Source of the DNA: Niveispirillum lacus
Lineage (GTDB): Bacteria; Pseudomonadota; Alphaproteobacteria; Azospirillales; Azospirillaceae
Direction: 5' to 3'
Length of the DNA stretch: 64,000 nt
NCBI RefSeq assembly: GCF_002251795.1
Contig: NZ_NOXU01000031.1
Location: forward strand, 434,001-498,000
Made by a program: the position numbers and the translations under genes. Position 1 is the stretch's first letter, and each line of letters starts with the position of its first letter. The notes beneath the pieces are model-generated. The model searched no databases, was not told the DNA's origin, and saw only the letters and a program-made list of their open reading frames with translations. Of this stretch, positions 9,340 through 19,727 are shown one piece after another.

Positions 9340-10311
9340 ATGGAGAAGCGCCTGCCGCCGCTGAATGCCCTGCGCGCCTTTGAGGCAGCCGCACGGCATC
9401 TGTCCTTCACCAAGGCGGCGGACGAGTTGGCCGTGACACAGGCGGCCGTTTCCTACCAAATCCGACAGTTGGAGGAGCATATCGGGCGTGAACTGTTCCG
9501 GCGCCTGACCCGGCGGCTGGAACTGACGCCGGCCGGTGTGGAAATGCAGGCGGCGGTCCAGGATGCGTTCGACCGTATCCGTGCCACACTGCACAAGCTG
9601 GCCGACGCGGCGGAGGATAAGGTGCTGTCGGTGACGACATTACCCACCTTCGCCTCGCATTGGCTGGTGCCGCGGATGGGGCATTTTCAGTTGCGCCGGC
9701 CCGATCTGGCGGTGCGGCTGGACAGCTCAATGGGGCTGGGTGATCTGAACCACCAATTTGATGTTGCGATCCGGTCGGGGTTGGGGCAGTGGCCGGGAAC
9801 GGTGGCGGAACGGTTGGTCGAATATCGGCTGACCCCTGTGATCAGCCCCATTCTGGCCGATCGCCTGGGGGGTATTCGTCACCCGACCGACCTCGCCCGG
9901 CTGCCGCTGCTGGACTATAATGACCATGAGGATATCCGTTACTGGCACCAGTGGTTTGCCCTGGCCGGAGTGGCCGTGGACGGCCTGCGCAGCGGCCCGC
10001 AATATGACATGCAGGCCATCACCGGACAGGCGGCGGTCATGGGGCAGGGCGTGGCACTGGTGTGTCCGGCCTTTTTCGCCGCTGATATCGCTTCGGGCCG
10101 GCTGATCGTGCCATTTCCCGACCTGATCCTGGTGACGGACCGATCGTACTGGCTGGTCTGTGCGCAGCGGCGTGTTGATGAACCGAAGATCAAGGCCTTC
10201 CGCGACTGGATCCTGTCCGAGGTCAGTGCCTGTGAAGGGCAGTGCGGGGCGCTGGGCGGGTCGTTGAATGTGGGGCTAGCGGGGCCACGACGGTCGGCAA
10301 TGGGCCACTGA
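9340..10311 (+). CDS. LysR-family transcriptional regulator, GcvA-like
   Basis: A 323-aa LysR regulator. It begins MEKRLPPLNALRAFEAAARH and continues LSFTKAADELAVTQAAVSYQ, the GcvA-type winged-helix start (residues about 6-65). A periplasmic-binding-type effector domain follows from about residue 90, with LPTFASHWLVPRMGHFQ and a C-terminal VCAQRRVDEPKIKAFRDWI segment. GcvA-like proteins regulate amino-acid or glycine-related genes, but this group is broad and the target is not identifiable here. The divergent small gene at 9004-9204 is the likeliest direct target. The last about 35 residues extend beyond the usual domain end. Confidence 0.92.
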   Translation: MEKRLPPLNALRAFEAAARHLSFTKAADELAVTQAAVSYQIRQLEEHIGRELFRRLTRRLELTPAGVEMQAAVQDAFDRIRATLHKLADAAEDKVLSVTTLPTFASHWLVPRMGHFQLRRPDLAVRLDSSMGLGDLNHQFDVAIRSGLGQWPGTVAERLVEYRLTPVISPILADRLGGIRHPTDLARLPLLDYNDHEDIRYWHQWFALAGVAVDGLRSGPQYDMQAITGQAAVMGQGVALVCPAFFAADIASGRLIVPFPDLILVTDRSYWLVCAQRRVDEPKIKAFRDWILSEVSACEGQCGALGGSLNVGLAGPRRSAMGH

Positions 10312-10314
10312 GCA

Positions 10315-10674
10315 TCAGTCGGTGCGGTGCCAGCCCATGCCAGCGGCGGCGCGGGCAGCCAGGATGCCGGCGAGGGCGCCCGCTGCCGCCGGCAGCAGCG
10401 CCACAGCCGCCGCAATCAGGCCGCGTTCCAGCACGGGCAGCGAACTGCCCGGCGGCGGATAGGCCATGAGATGGGCCAGCAGCACACCAACCGCCAGACC
10501 CAGAACACCCAGGGCGGCCAGACGCGGCAGGAACAAGGCCAGCAGGAAAGCAAAGGCGGCCAGCATGGCAAGCGTGCCCGCCAGCGTATCGGCGGTCAGG
10601 TCCCACAGCCCGGCCACCGCCCCCAGCAGGGCCGCCAGACTGGACAGGACCAGAATTTTCATCGTCACACTCAT
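10315..10674 (-). CDS. Small multispanning membrane protein of unknown function
   Basis: A 119-aa, very hydrophobic Ala/Leu-rich protein with about four predicted membrane segments (ILVLSSLAALLGAVAGL, TLAMLAAFAFLLALFL, LGVLGLAVGVLLAHLM and GLIAAAVALLPAAAGALAG). An AAGGTGA ribosome site stands 7-8 nt before the ATG. It ends 4 bp from the stop of the convergent LysR gene. I do not recognise a family and no conserved charged motif is visible. Confidence 0.6.
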   Translation of the reverse strand: MSVTMKILVLSSLAALLGAVAGLWDLTADTLAGTLAMLAAFAFLLALFLPRLAALGVLGLAVGVLLAHLMAYPPPGSSLPVLERGLIAAAVALLPAAAGALAGILAARAAAGMGWHRTD

Positions 10675-10829
10675 CGGCCGTCACCTTGCGAACATCAGGC
10701 ACCGTGCGGTGTCCATGTCCGGCAAGATGGGGGCAGATTGCGGCGAAAGCCGGTCAAGCGCCGGGCGGTGGCGGGGCGGGCCGGCGGATTTGCCATGACC
10801 TGCCCCCTGCACCGGCGCTTGTCACAGGC

Positions 10830-11213
10830 TCATTCCGCCGCGACGATACCGCGAGAGGGCGGGGTGAACATGGCCACACGGGGGAGCGGCCGGTCACCGT
10901 GCAGGGCGCGGGACGCGTCGGCCGTGTCCATGGCAGCCCGGGTCAGTTCGGCATGTTCCCGGACCAGATTGCGCAGCACGGCCCAATGACGGCGGATGCT
11001 GTCTTCCACCTCCCGCAGGCGCATGTTGGGTTGGGCAGGTTCTGCCGTCAATGCGGCAAGAATTTCCGCAAGCCCGACATTTTCCTTGGCGTCATCCAGC
11101 ATCCGCAGCCCGGCGGGCAACCCGTCAAAGCCGCCGGACGGCTTGCTTTCTTTGGTGCGCATGAAGGCAGCCGGTGCTTTGGCGGCTGTCGGGCGCTGTA
11201 GTCGGTCGTGCAT
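10830..11213 (-). CDS. Hypothetical protein, 127 aa
   Basis: A soluble, helix-prone protein of unknown function. A strong GGGAGG ribosome site precedes the ATG by 7-8 nt, which supports translation. The middle part (LREVEDSIRRHWAVLRNLV, then REHAELTRAAMDTADASRAL) looks like an amphipathic helical hairpin. The first about 40 residues are basic and low in complexity. It is 89 bp downstream of the mutL stop on the same strand, so read-through from mutL is possible. Confidence 0.6.
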   Translation of the reverse strand: MHDRLQRPTAAKAPAAFMRTKESKPSGGFDGLPAGLRMLDDAKENVGLAEILAALTAEPAQPNMRLREVEDSIRRHWAVLRNLVREHAELTRAAMDTADASRALHGDRPLPRVAMFTPPSRGIVAAE

Positions 11214-11302
11214 GTAAGAGCCTCCCGGTCAAAAGGATGGGAGGGGATAAGCAAGCCATGTGCCGGTTTTTACAGGGAAAATTCTGCCGGGTGAACAGGG
11301 GC

Positions 11303-13156
11303 TCAACGCCGTCCGAACAGCCGCTCAATGTCGCCCAGCTTCAGTTCCACATAGGTCGGGCGCCCGTGGTTGCACTGACCGGAATGGGGTGTGGCTTCCA
11401 TCTGGCGCAGCAACGCGTTCATTTCATCGACATTCAGGGGGCGGCCGGCCCGGACGCTGCCATGGCAGGCCATTCGCGAACAGATGGCGTCCAACCTTTC
11501 CTTCAGCGCATGGGCATCGCCCATCTCGGCCAGTTCGTCGGCAATATCCTTGATCAGGCCGCGCACATCGGCGCGCGCCCCCAGCATGGCCGGCACCTCC
11601 CGCACCACGATGGCACCCGATCCGAAACTTTCCAGGACCAGGCCCATGTCCGCCAGTTCGTAAGCGCGCTCTCCCACCCGTTCGGCATCGGCAGGGTCAA
11701 GTTCCACCACTTCGGGGATCAGCAGGCCCTGGCGCTTTACCCCACCGCCCAGCATCTCTTTCTTCATGCGCTCATAAACCAGCCGTTCATGGGCCGCGTG
11801 CTGGTCCACGATGACAATGCCGTTTTCCGTCTGCGCCACGATATAGGTCGCATGAAGCTGTGCGCGGGCAGCACCCAGGGGGAAGTGGGGCGAGGGGGCG
11901 GCGATGGACTCCGCTTGTTCGGCACGCGCGGCCGGAGCGAACGCGGGCGCGGGTGCCGCCATGGGCTGCGGCGCCTGGAACCGCCAGGCGGCCTCTGCCA
12001 TTTCCCGGTTCACCGGCGGCGGTATGGGAGGCGTCTGGGCATAAGGCGGGACAGCGGTCGGCCGCTGCGGCTCCCACAGCAAGCTGGTCTGCGGGGCGAT
12101 GCGCGGGGTCAGGCTGGCCAGCGTATCGGCGGCGACGGTTGTGCTGGCCCGATGGCCGGCGGCCGCGAGCGCATGTTTCAGCGCCCCGACAATCAGGCCC
12201 CGGATCAGCGCCTGGTCACGGAACCGGACCTCTGTTTTGGCTGGATGTACATTCACATCGACATCATGCGGGTCCAGCGACAAAAACAGGGCCAGAACCG
12301 GATGCCGGTCACGGGCCAGAAAATCGGCATAGGCCCCGCGCACCGCCCCCACCATCAGCCGGTCCTTCACGGGACGGCCATTCACGAACAGATACTGTCC
12401 GGCCGCCGTGGGCTTGTTATAGGTGGGCAGGCCGATATGGCCGACCAGCCGCACGCCCGCCCGTTCGGCATTGACCGGGATGGCATTGTCCTGAAACTCT
12501 CGTCCCAGGACAGCGCCTAGGCGGGACAGACGTGCCGCCTCTTCCTCGCCACTGTTGGCGGTCAGGCGGACAGGTGTGCGGCCCTCATCGGTGACCGTAA
12601 AGGCCACATGCGGATGGGCCATGGCCAGACGTTCCACCACATCCACCGCATGCTGGCTTTCGGTGCGACTGCCTTTGAGGAATTTCAGGCGGGCTGGGGT
12701 GGCAAAGAACAGGTCCCGCACCTCCACCCGCGTGCCCAGACCACCCGGAGCCGGACCAACAGGGTGTACAGTGCCACCTTCCACCAGGATGGCGCTGGCA
12801 TGGTCGGCACTTTCCGTGCGGCTGGTGATGGTCAGTCGGCTGACGGCGCCGATGGAGGGCAGGGCCTCCCCCCGGAAACCCAGGGTGCGGATATCCGTCA
12901 GGTCGCCGTCGGGCAGCTTGGATGTGGCGTGCCGCTCCACGGCCAGGGCCAACTGCGCCGGGTCCATACCGCAACCATCATCAGCGACCGACAGCAGCGC
13001 CTTGCCACCATCGCGCAAGGTCACGTCGATGCGCCGTGCCCCGGCATCCAGCGCGTTTTCCACCAGCTCCTTCACGGCGGCGGCCGGACGCTCCACCACC
13101 TCGCCGGCGGCGATCTGGTTGACGAGATTATCGGGAAGGCGGCGGATGATCGGCAT
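11303..13156 (-). CDS. mutL: DNA mismatch repair protein MutL (endonuclease type)
   Basis: MutL couples MutS mismatch recognition to strand incision. The N-terminal GHKL ATPase is clear: [20 protein letters not shown], then [18 protein letters not shown] and [17 protein letters not shown] Pro/Ala-rich linker (about residues 345-425) leads to the C-terminal dimerisation domain. This has [12 protein letters not shown], exactly the DQHA(X)2E(X)4E endonuclease motif, plus ACHGSVRAG and CNHGRPT zinc-site motifs. So this MutL should nick DNA itself, as expected in bacteria lacking MutH. The start at 13156 (MPIIRRLPD) matches the family; the upstream ATG at 13186 is less likely. Length is 617 aa. 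Confidence 0.97.
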   Translation of the reverse strand: MPIIRRLPDNLVNQIAAGEVVERPAAAVKELVENALDAGARRIDVTLRDGGKALLSVADDGCGMDPAQLALAVERHATSKLPDGDLTDIRTLGFRGEALPSIGAVSRLTITSRTESADHASAILVEGGTVHPVGPAPGGLGTRVEVRDLFFATPARLKFLKGSRTESQHAVDVVERLAMAHPHVAFTVTDEGRTPVRLTANSGEEEAARLSRLGAVLGREFQDNAIPVNAERAGVRLVGHIGLPTYNKPTAAGQYLFVNGRPVKDRLMVGAVRGAYADFLARDRHPVLALFLSLDPHDVDVNVHPAKTEVRFRDQALIRGLIVGALKHALAAAGHRASTTVAADTLASLTPRIAPQTSLLWEPQRPTAVPPYAQTPPIPPPVNREMAEAAWRFQAPQPMAAPAPAFAPAARAEQAESIAAPSPHFPLGAARAQLHATYIVAQTENGIVIVDQHAAHERLVYERMKKEMLGGGVKRQGLLIPEVVELDPADAERVGERAYELADMGLVLESFGSGAIVVREVPAMLGARADVRGLIKDIADELAEMGDAHALKERLDAICSRMACHGSVRAGRPLNVDEMNALLRQMEATPHSGQCNHGRPTYVELKLGDIERLFGRR

Positions 13157-13300
13157 GGGATGGGTAATAGCACCAATGGGGGCCATGCGCCAAGACAGCT
13201 ACAAGTTATGGCATTGTGTGTCCTGGGCGGGTGACACTCGGATGCCCAATATCGCCTACCCGGCGGAAAGGCAGGCATCCCGGCTGGGCCCCAACAAACC

Positions 13301-14638
13301 CTATCCCAGCACCTTGAACCCCGTGACCTCCGCCATCTGCTCCCGCTTTACCCTGGTCCCCGACAGGCGCGCGCCGGTCAGGTCTGCTTCCTTCAGGTCG
13401 GCCAGCAGCAGGTTGGCAAAGGAGAGATCGGCCCCGCGGAAATCTGCCTTAACCAGCCTTGCCCCCGACAGGTTGGCATAACGCAGCTTGGCGCCCGACA
13501 AGTCGGAGCACACAAGGCGGGTGGCGTCGATCTTCAGATATCCCAGATTGGCCTCTGACAGGTTGGCATTGCCCAATTGTGCGTCGGCCAGATTGATGCC
13601 GCGCAGGTCGCAGCCCGACAGGTTGGCCCCGCGCAGATCGGCCCCTCTCAGATTACCCACCTGAATATGGGCGGCGGACAGATCGACGCCGTACAAGATG
13701 ACGCCCGGTGCATGCAGGCGTGTCAGGCAGGCATGGGACAGGCAGGTCTCGTGCCGGAGGTCGTAACCGCTCAGATCAAGCGCCAAGCCGCCCTGACCCG
13801 CCGTGCCCACCCATTCGGCATGCAGCTTCAGCATCTGTTCCAGGGGCCGGGGCAGGGCGCTGGCGGGCTTGCCCGCAGGCTTGTCGGTCAGGGCGCCGGC
13901 CATATCGGCACCCGCCATTTCCGTCATCATCAGGACCGCGCCGGTCAGCACCGCCCCCTTCATGCTGGCGCCGCGCACATCGGCGCCCGACATGTCGGCC
14001 CCTTCCAGGATGGCGCCGTCCAGGGTGGCATTGCGCAGATTGGCACGCACCAGCTTGGTTCCGCGCATCAACGCATCGGTGAAGTCCGTGTGCTGGGCAA
14101 CGACGCCCGACAACTTTGCCTGCGACAGGTTGGCATTGGCCAGTTTGGCGCCCTGCATATCGGCGGGGCTGGTGTCGCTTTCGACCACCACCATCTTCAG
14201 GCTGCCATCGGCGGCGCGTTCAGCCAGCGACCCGTCACGCAGATCAGCGCTGACCAGATTGGCGCCGGTCAGGTCGGCGCCGCGCAGGCTGGCGCCGCGC
14301 AAATCCACCTTGACCAATGAGGCGCCGGTGAGGTTTGCCTCCCGCAGGTCGGCGGCGAACAGGGTGCAGCAATCAAGATTGGCGCCGGCCAGATTGGCGC
14401 GGCGCAGGATGCAACCGGTCAGGTCGGCATGGGCCAGATCGCGGCCCGCCAGGTTGAGCCCCGTCAGGTCATAATTAGCCAGAATGGCCCTGGCCCCACC
14501 CATACGGGCGTTGCGGAACATTTCATGGCGCTTCAGCAGAGCGTCAAGCTGTTCCTGCGTCGCCTTATAAAGCGGTCGCTGTTCGACCAATCTTTCTCTC
14601 CCTGACCGGTCTGACTTTTTCTCAATTTGAGCCACCAT
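13301..14638 (-). CDS. Pentapeptide-repeat protein
   Basis: Most of this 445-aa protein is built of A(D/N)LxG/x pentapeptides, such as ADLTGCILRRANLAGANL and ADLRGANLSGCDLRGINL, predicted to form a right-handed quadrilateral beta-helix. The repeats fall in two blocks, about residues 55-260 and 310-435. They are separated by a non-repeat spacer around PLEQMLKLHAEWVGTAG that may be a hinge or interaction site. No signal peptide is seen. A TTG at 14590 has a much better ribosome site (GGGAGAG, 5-nt spacing) than the ATG at 14638, so the true start may lie there, giving 429 aa. The function is unknown; not all such proteins protect gyrase. Confidence 0.85.
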   Translation of the reverse strand: MVAQIEKKSDRSGRERLVEQRPLYKATQEQLDALLKRHEMFRNARMGGARAILANYDLTGLNLAGRDLAHADLTGCILRRANLAGANLDCCTLFAADLREANLTGASLVKVDLRGASLRGADLTGANLVSADLRDGSLAERAADGSLKMVVVESDTSPADMQGAKLANANLSQAKLSGVVAQHTDFTDALMRGTKLVRANLRNATLDGAILEGADMSGADVRGASMKGAVLTGAVLMMTEMAGADMAGALTDKPAGKPASALPRPLEQMLKLHAEWVGTAGQGGLALDLSGYDLRHETCLSHACLTRLHAPGVILYGVDLSAAHIQVGNLRGADLRGANLSGCDLRGINLADAQLGNANLSEANLGYLKIDATRLVCSDLSGAKLRYANLSGARLVKADFRGADLSFANLLLADLKEADLTGARLSGTRVKREQMAEVTGFKVLG

Positions 14639-14886
14639 GCGCGGGTTGTTGCAAAGGAATAATCACCGCCTGCCGTGACACCTTGTGATTTGTGGTGAAT
14701 TGCTGCCAGCGGTCTATGGTTGTCACACAGCCATGTCGTCAAAGCGGTTCCCCGGCCAGCGGAGCATCGCTTCTGCCATCGTCTACGCCCGGACGCAAAA
14801 CAGTGACCCCGTTAGATCCAGTGATAAAGAAAAATCTATTCATGATGATCGCCACAACATGAAAAAAATTTTAACATTCAAATGTA

Positions 14887-14915
14887 TTGTTAAAAATTAA
14901 TATGCTTCTTATGTA
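14887..14915 (+). promoter_or_regulatory. Candidate sigma-70 promoter for the secreted protein at 14952
   Basis: TTGTTA (14887-14892) and TATGTA (14910-14915) are 17 bp apart inside an AT-rich stretch, 37 bp before the start codon. The surrounding gap (14639-14951, 313 bp) is otherwise without a credible gene. The AT-richness makes chance matches easier. Confidence 0.4.
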
Positions 14916-14951
14916 ATCGTTGTCATTAGATGAACATTGGAGACACGAAGT

Positions 14952-15428
14952 ATGAAAAGCGCTTTTGGCGTAAGTGCCCTTGCCATTGCTTTTTCACTTG
15001 CCGGTGCGGGTGTAGCGCAGGCTAAGACGGCAACTTGTCCGAACGTCACGCCGGCTCAGATCGAAGGACTCTTTGCCGAGTTCAACAATGCCTGGGCAAC
15101 CAAGGACCCGGCAACGGTCACGGCGCTCTTCACCAAGGCTCCGGTTCTACTGGCAACAGTTGCCAACAAGCCGCGCACGTCCCCCGCAGAGGTGAACGAC
15201 TATTTCATCGGGTTCCTGCGGAACAGCCCGGTGGGTAAGATCGACACATCGACCGTGGAGATCGACTGTAACACCGCTTCCCGTGTCGGCACCTGGACGG
15301 TCACGCTGACGGATGCAAAAACGTCCGCGAAAACGGACGTCAAGGCGCGCTACAGCTTCATCTATCGTTACGAAGACGGGCAGTGGAAGATTGATCATCT
15401 CCACTCCTCGATGATGCCCGAAACGTAA
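14952..15428 (+). CDS. Secreted SnoaL/CaMKII-association-like protein
   Basis: A 158-aa protein with an N-terminal Sec signal peptide (MKSAFGVSALAIAFSLAGAG, cleavage near VAQA-KT). The mature part has the cystatin-like SnoaL/DUF4440 pattern: IEGLFAEFNNAWATKDPATV at the start, a central VNDYFIGFLR helix, and a final beta strand pair YSFIYRYEDGQWKIDHLHSS. Two cysteines (TATCPN and EIDCNTAS) could form a periplasmic disulfide. The ATG at 14952 follows a GGAGA site; an upstream TTG in frame overlaps that site. Such proteins often act as small-molecule binding or dimerisation modules, but no ligand can be assigned. Confidence 0.8.
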   Translation: MKSAFGVSALAIAFSLAGAGVAQAKTATCPNVTPAQIEGLFAEFNNAWATKDPATVTALFTKAPVLLATVANKPRTSPAEVNDYFIGFLRNSPVGKIDTSTVEIDCNTASRVGTWTVTLTDAKTSAKTDVKARYSFIYRYEDGQWKIDHLHSSMMPET

Positions 15429-15477
15429 AAATCGGATCACCTCCCCGTGGTTGAACGTGGAGCACGGGGAGGTGATC
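15427..15477. terminator. Bidirectional terminator between the secreted protein and pgi
   Basis: A perfect 15-bp inverted repeat (15435-15449 and 15463-15477, 13-nt loop) sits between two convergent genes. The minus-strand copy is followed by CGATTTTT, so it is best suited to terminate pgi; the plus-strand tail is T-poor. Confidence 0.75.
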
Positions 15478-15514
15478 GGTTCAGGACGCGTTTGACTCCG
15501 TTGGCGTGGGGCCC

Positions 15515-17323
<1,809 letters not shown>

Positions 17324-17355
17324 TTACATAACACCCGCCCTGTCGACAGTGGTTT

Positions 17356-17907
17356 TCAGAATGCTTCCGGGTCGCCTTCAAAGGGGGCCGGGGCGCTGAC
17401 ACGATAGCCCTTGTCGGCATTGAAGCGCATGCCCGCCTTGGCCATTGCCATTTTTTCGCTGGCGGCCCACACCATATACCGGCGACCAGACCGCCAGGAT
17501 TTTACCACCTCGTCCGGGGCGTTGCGCGCCAAGCTGTTGAAATCCGTGTGGCTGATCTGGAACACATAGGCTTGGTCGCCCATGTTCTTGCGCTCGTCGA
17601 AAACATAGATCTGCGACTCCGTGGCCTTTTCCCGTTCGGCCTGACGTTCCCCGTCCTCGATCTGCTGGTTCAGGCGCGCCAGTTCCCTTCGCATCTGCTG
17701 TTCTTCCCGACGCAGCGCCAGCGTGGTGGCGGCACGCTCCCGCACCCCCCGGCTGGCGGCGGTGACGCGGTTATGCTGCCCCTCATGTTGCCGCCGGCTG
17801 CGTCGCAGGCGCTGGCGGGTGTGGGTCATCATTTGCACCGCGACAACACCGCCCCCCAGAACCCCAAACATCAGGGGCAGCAGGTCGAAAAGACGATCGG
17901 CGATCAT
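17356..17907 (-). CDS. Membrane-anchored coiled-coil protein, 183 aa
   Basis: The protein has one N-terminal membrane segment (LFDLLPLMFGVLGGGVVAVQ), then a strongly charged coiled coil of about 60 residues (RVRERAATTLALRREEQQM to NQQIEDGERQAEREKATES). A small C-terminal globular part follows, with QIYVFDERKNMGDQAYVFQI. The family is unknown to me. Its ATG overlaps the stop of the preceding gene by 4 bp, so it is translationally coupled to another single-span coiled-coil protein of similar plan. The two probably form a hetero-complex at the inner membrane, which is inference only. Confidence 0.65.
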   Translation of the reverse strand: MIADRLFDLLPLMFGVLGGGVVAVQMMTHTRQRLRRSRRQHEGQHNRVTAASRGVRERAATTLALRREEQQMRRELARLNQQIEDGERQAEREKATESQIYVFDERKNMGDQAYVFQISHTDFNSLARNAPDEVVKSWRSGRRYMVWAASEKMAMAKAGMRFNADKGYRVSAPAPFEGDPEAF

Positions 17908-18533
17908 GGGGACGCAGCCCCTTCCTGGGTAAGTGCTGCCAATTTGGCCTGTTCCAGGGCGGACAACTCATCCCCTTCGCTATGCGGTTCGGTGATTTCG
18001 GCAATAAAAAAGCCGGTGGCCGGTGGGAATGATTTTTCGGCCAGGATTTTTGCATCGCCGACGGTGGGCGCCCAGATCACTGCCTGCTGTGTGCGCGACC
18101 ATGCACGGGACAGGAATGGATGCTCCTTCTGCTCCATCTGGGCCCGCTGGACATGCCGGTTCACCACCTGGGCGATGAATTTACGCGCCGGGCGTTCAGC
18201 ACGCAGGAAACCATCCTCTTCCCCCAGAACCCGCATCAACTGAGAGCGTGCTGTTTTCAGGTCCAGCAGCTTTTTATTGACCATGTATTGCCGGCGACGG
18301 GCCGATTTGACCTCGGCGTCCAGCTTCACCAGGTTCGGCAGCATCTTTTCCTTACGTTGCTCCAGACGCTGGGCCAGGATCATCAGTCGTTGCAGGCGCC
18401 CATCCAGACCCGCCCCTTCCTGTCGCTTGCGCACGGTATTTTCCGCCGCCGCCGCGATGCCGGCACCGATGAGATAGGCCAGCCCGGAGATCACAAAAAA
18501 GGCGATCGCGGCTTCGGTCAATTTCTCGATCAT
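17904..18533 (-). CDS. Membrane-anchored coiled-coil protein, 209 aa
   Basis: An N-terminal membrane helix (AAIAFFVISGLAYLIGAGIA) is followed by a long basic coiled coil (RLQRLMILAQRLEQRKEKML to VKSARRRQYMVNKKLLDLK) and a C-terminal domain with VIWAPTVGDAKILAEKSFPP. The plan matches the downstream partner (17356-17907): one span, coiled coil, small cytoplasmic globular end. The start at 18533 (MIEKLTEAAIAFF) is chosen because the helix then lies at the N-terminus. No recognised domain is present. Position between pgi and an SDR gene gives no functional hint. Confidence 0.65.
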   Translation of the reverse strand: MIEKLTEAAIAFFVISGLAYLIGAGIAAAAENTVRKRQEGAGLDGRLQRLMILAQRLEQRKEKMLPNLVKLDAEVKSARRRQYMVNKKLLDLKTARSQLMRVLGEEDGFLRAERPARKFIAQVVNRHVQRAQMEQKEHPFLSRAWSRTQQAVIWAPTVGDAKILAEKSFPPATGFFIAEITEPHSEGDELSALEQAKLAALTQEGAASP

Positions 18534-18670
18534 CTGTGACGATCCCGATCCCGAAAGCGGCCCGTGCCGCGCCGCCAACTATAGGCGCAAGCCCGGCATG
18601 GGCGGAAGGCTTTGTTGGTCCCAACCAACGGTGGCTTTCCCGGTGAAAGGAACAACGCGCCACCCCGGTT

Positions 18671-18709
18671 AAAGAAAACCCGCCAGCCCGGGGTGGGGGC
18701 GGCGGGTTT
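18671..18709 (-). terminator. Terminator downstream of the SDR gene
   Basis: A 9-bp perfect inverted repeat (AAACCCGCC / GGCGGGTTT, arms 18676-18684 and 18701-18709) is followed on the minus strand by TTTCTTT. It lies about 115 bp beyond the SDR stop. Confidence 0.6.
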
Positions 18710-18824
18710 AAGGCGGGGTCGTCGGCGGGGTGGGAAAAAGGGATGGAACCCACCCAGCCACTGAACGGGGAACGGTCAGTCACCAGACCCTATCCGCGCT
18801 GTCGGCCCGAAGCTGTGACCGGTG

Positions 18825-19559
18825 TCACGCCGTACGCAGATCAATGAGTTCGCCATGCAGGGCGCAGGCTGGCACGGCGAATTCCACAATGGCACGGGCC
18901 GCGTCTGCGGGGCTCGGCAGGCTTGCCGGGTCCTCTCCCGGAAAAGCCTTGGCGCGCAGGGAAGTGGCGACGGGACCGGGGTCCACCAGATTGATGCGCA
19001 GGTTGGTATTGAGCGTTTCGGCCGCCCAGGTCCGGGCCATCATGTCCAATGCCGCCTTCGATGCCGCATAGGCCGACCAGTAAGCAGTTGGTTCGCGGCC
19101 CACACGGTCGGTCAGAAAGATCGCCCGACCGGCATCGGACAGACGCAGCAACGGGTCGGTGGTGCGGATCAGGCGCATGCCAGCGGCAATTGACACGCCC
19201 ATCACACGGTCCCAGTCCTTGGGATCGGAATGGGCGATAGGGCCCAAGGTCCCCAACTGACCCGCCGCATGGACCAGGATATCCAGACGGCCAAACCGCT
19301 CATAAAGGGCGGGCCCCAGATTATCCAGCTTGGCACTGTCCATCAGGTCCTGCGGGATGATGGTGGCGGCACCACCCAAGGCCTTCACCCGGTCGTCCAG
19401 TTCCTCCAGCGCACCCAGGGTGCGGGCCAGCAGCACGACATGCGCGCCTTCACGCGCCAGTTGTTCGGCCACAGCAGCACCGATGCCGCGAGAGGCGCCC
19501 GTGACAAGGGCGACGCGGCCCGTCAGGCGCGGGGAGAGAAGGGGGGAGGAACCGGTCAT
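18825..19559 (-). CDS. Short-chain dehydrogenase/reductase (SDR)
   Basis: A 244-aa classical-type SDR. The NAD(P)-binding motif TGASRGIG is at residues about 20-27, the HAAG stretch (equivalent of NNAG) near 94, and the catalytic YAASK near 163. A PGPVATSL segment follows. The usual catalytic Ser is not obvious: the strand before the tyrosine reads AIFLTDRVG, so Thr or Asp takes that place. Arg after TGAS suggests NADPH preference. The substrate cannot be deduced. It is followed by its own terminator and lies downstream of the rne terminator. Confidence 0.9.
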   Translation of the reverse strand: MTGSSPLLSPRLTGRVALVTGASRGIGAAVAEQLAREGAHVVLLARTLGALEELDDRVKALGGAATIIPQDLMDSAKLDNLGPALYERFGRLDILVHAAGQLGTLGPIAHSDPKDWDRVMGVSIAAGMRLIRTTDPLLRLSDAGRAIFLTDRVGREPTAYWSAYAASKAALDMMARTWAAETLNTNLRINLVDPGPVATSLRAKAFPGEDPASLPSPADAARAIVEFAVPACALHGELIDLRTA

Positions 19560-19672
19560 GGCGGGTCTCTGAAGAATTCCGTTCGGACGCCGTGCTTAGC
19601 GCATTCGGCTGTTCTGGGAAAGCGGCGGATCGCCGCTCTGCCTCTGCTGGACATCATTGCGGCAGCGATATG

Positions 19673-19702
19673 AAAAAAGGGAGGTGCCTGAGCACCTCCC
19701 TT
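19673..19702 (-). terminator. Rho-independent terminator of rne
   Basis: An 11-bp perfect stem (arms 19677-19687 and 19692-19702) with a CTGA tetraloop is followed on the minus strand by six T residues, 25 bp past the rne stop. Confidence 0.9.
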
Positions 19703-19727
19703 ATTCATTGCATAGGCGGAATAAGCC

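Noticed and set aside
14685..14900. 71-codon plus-strand frame before the secreted protein
   Set aside because: Lies over the AT-rich promoter region, has no ribosome site and no recognisable sequence.
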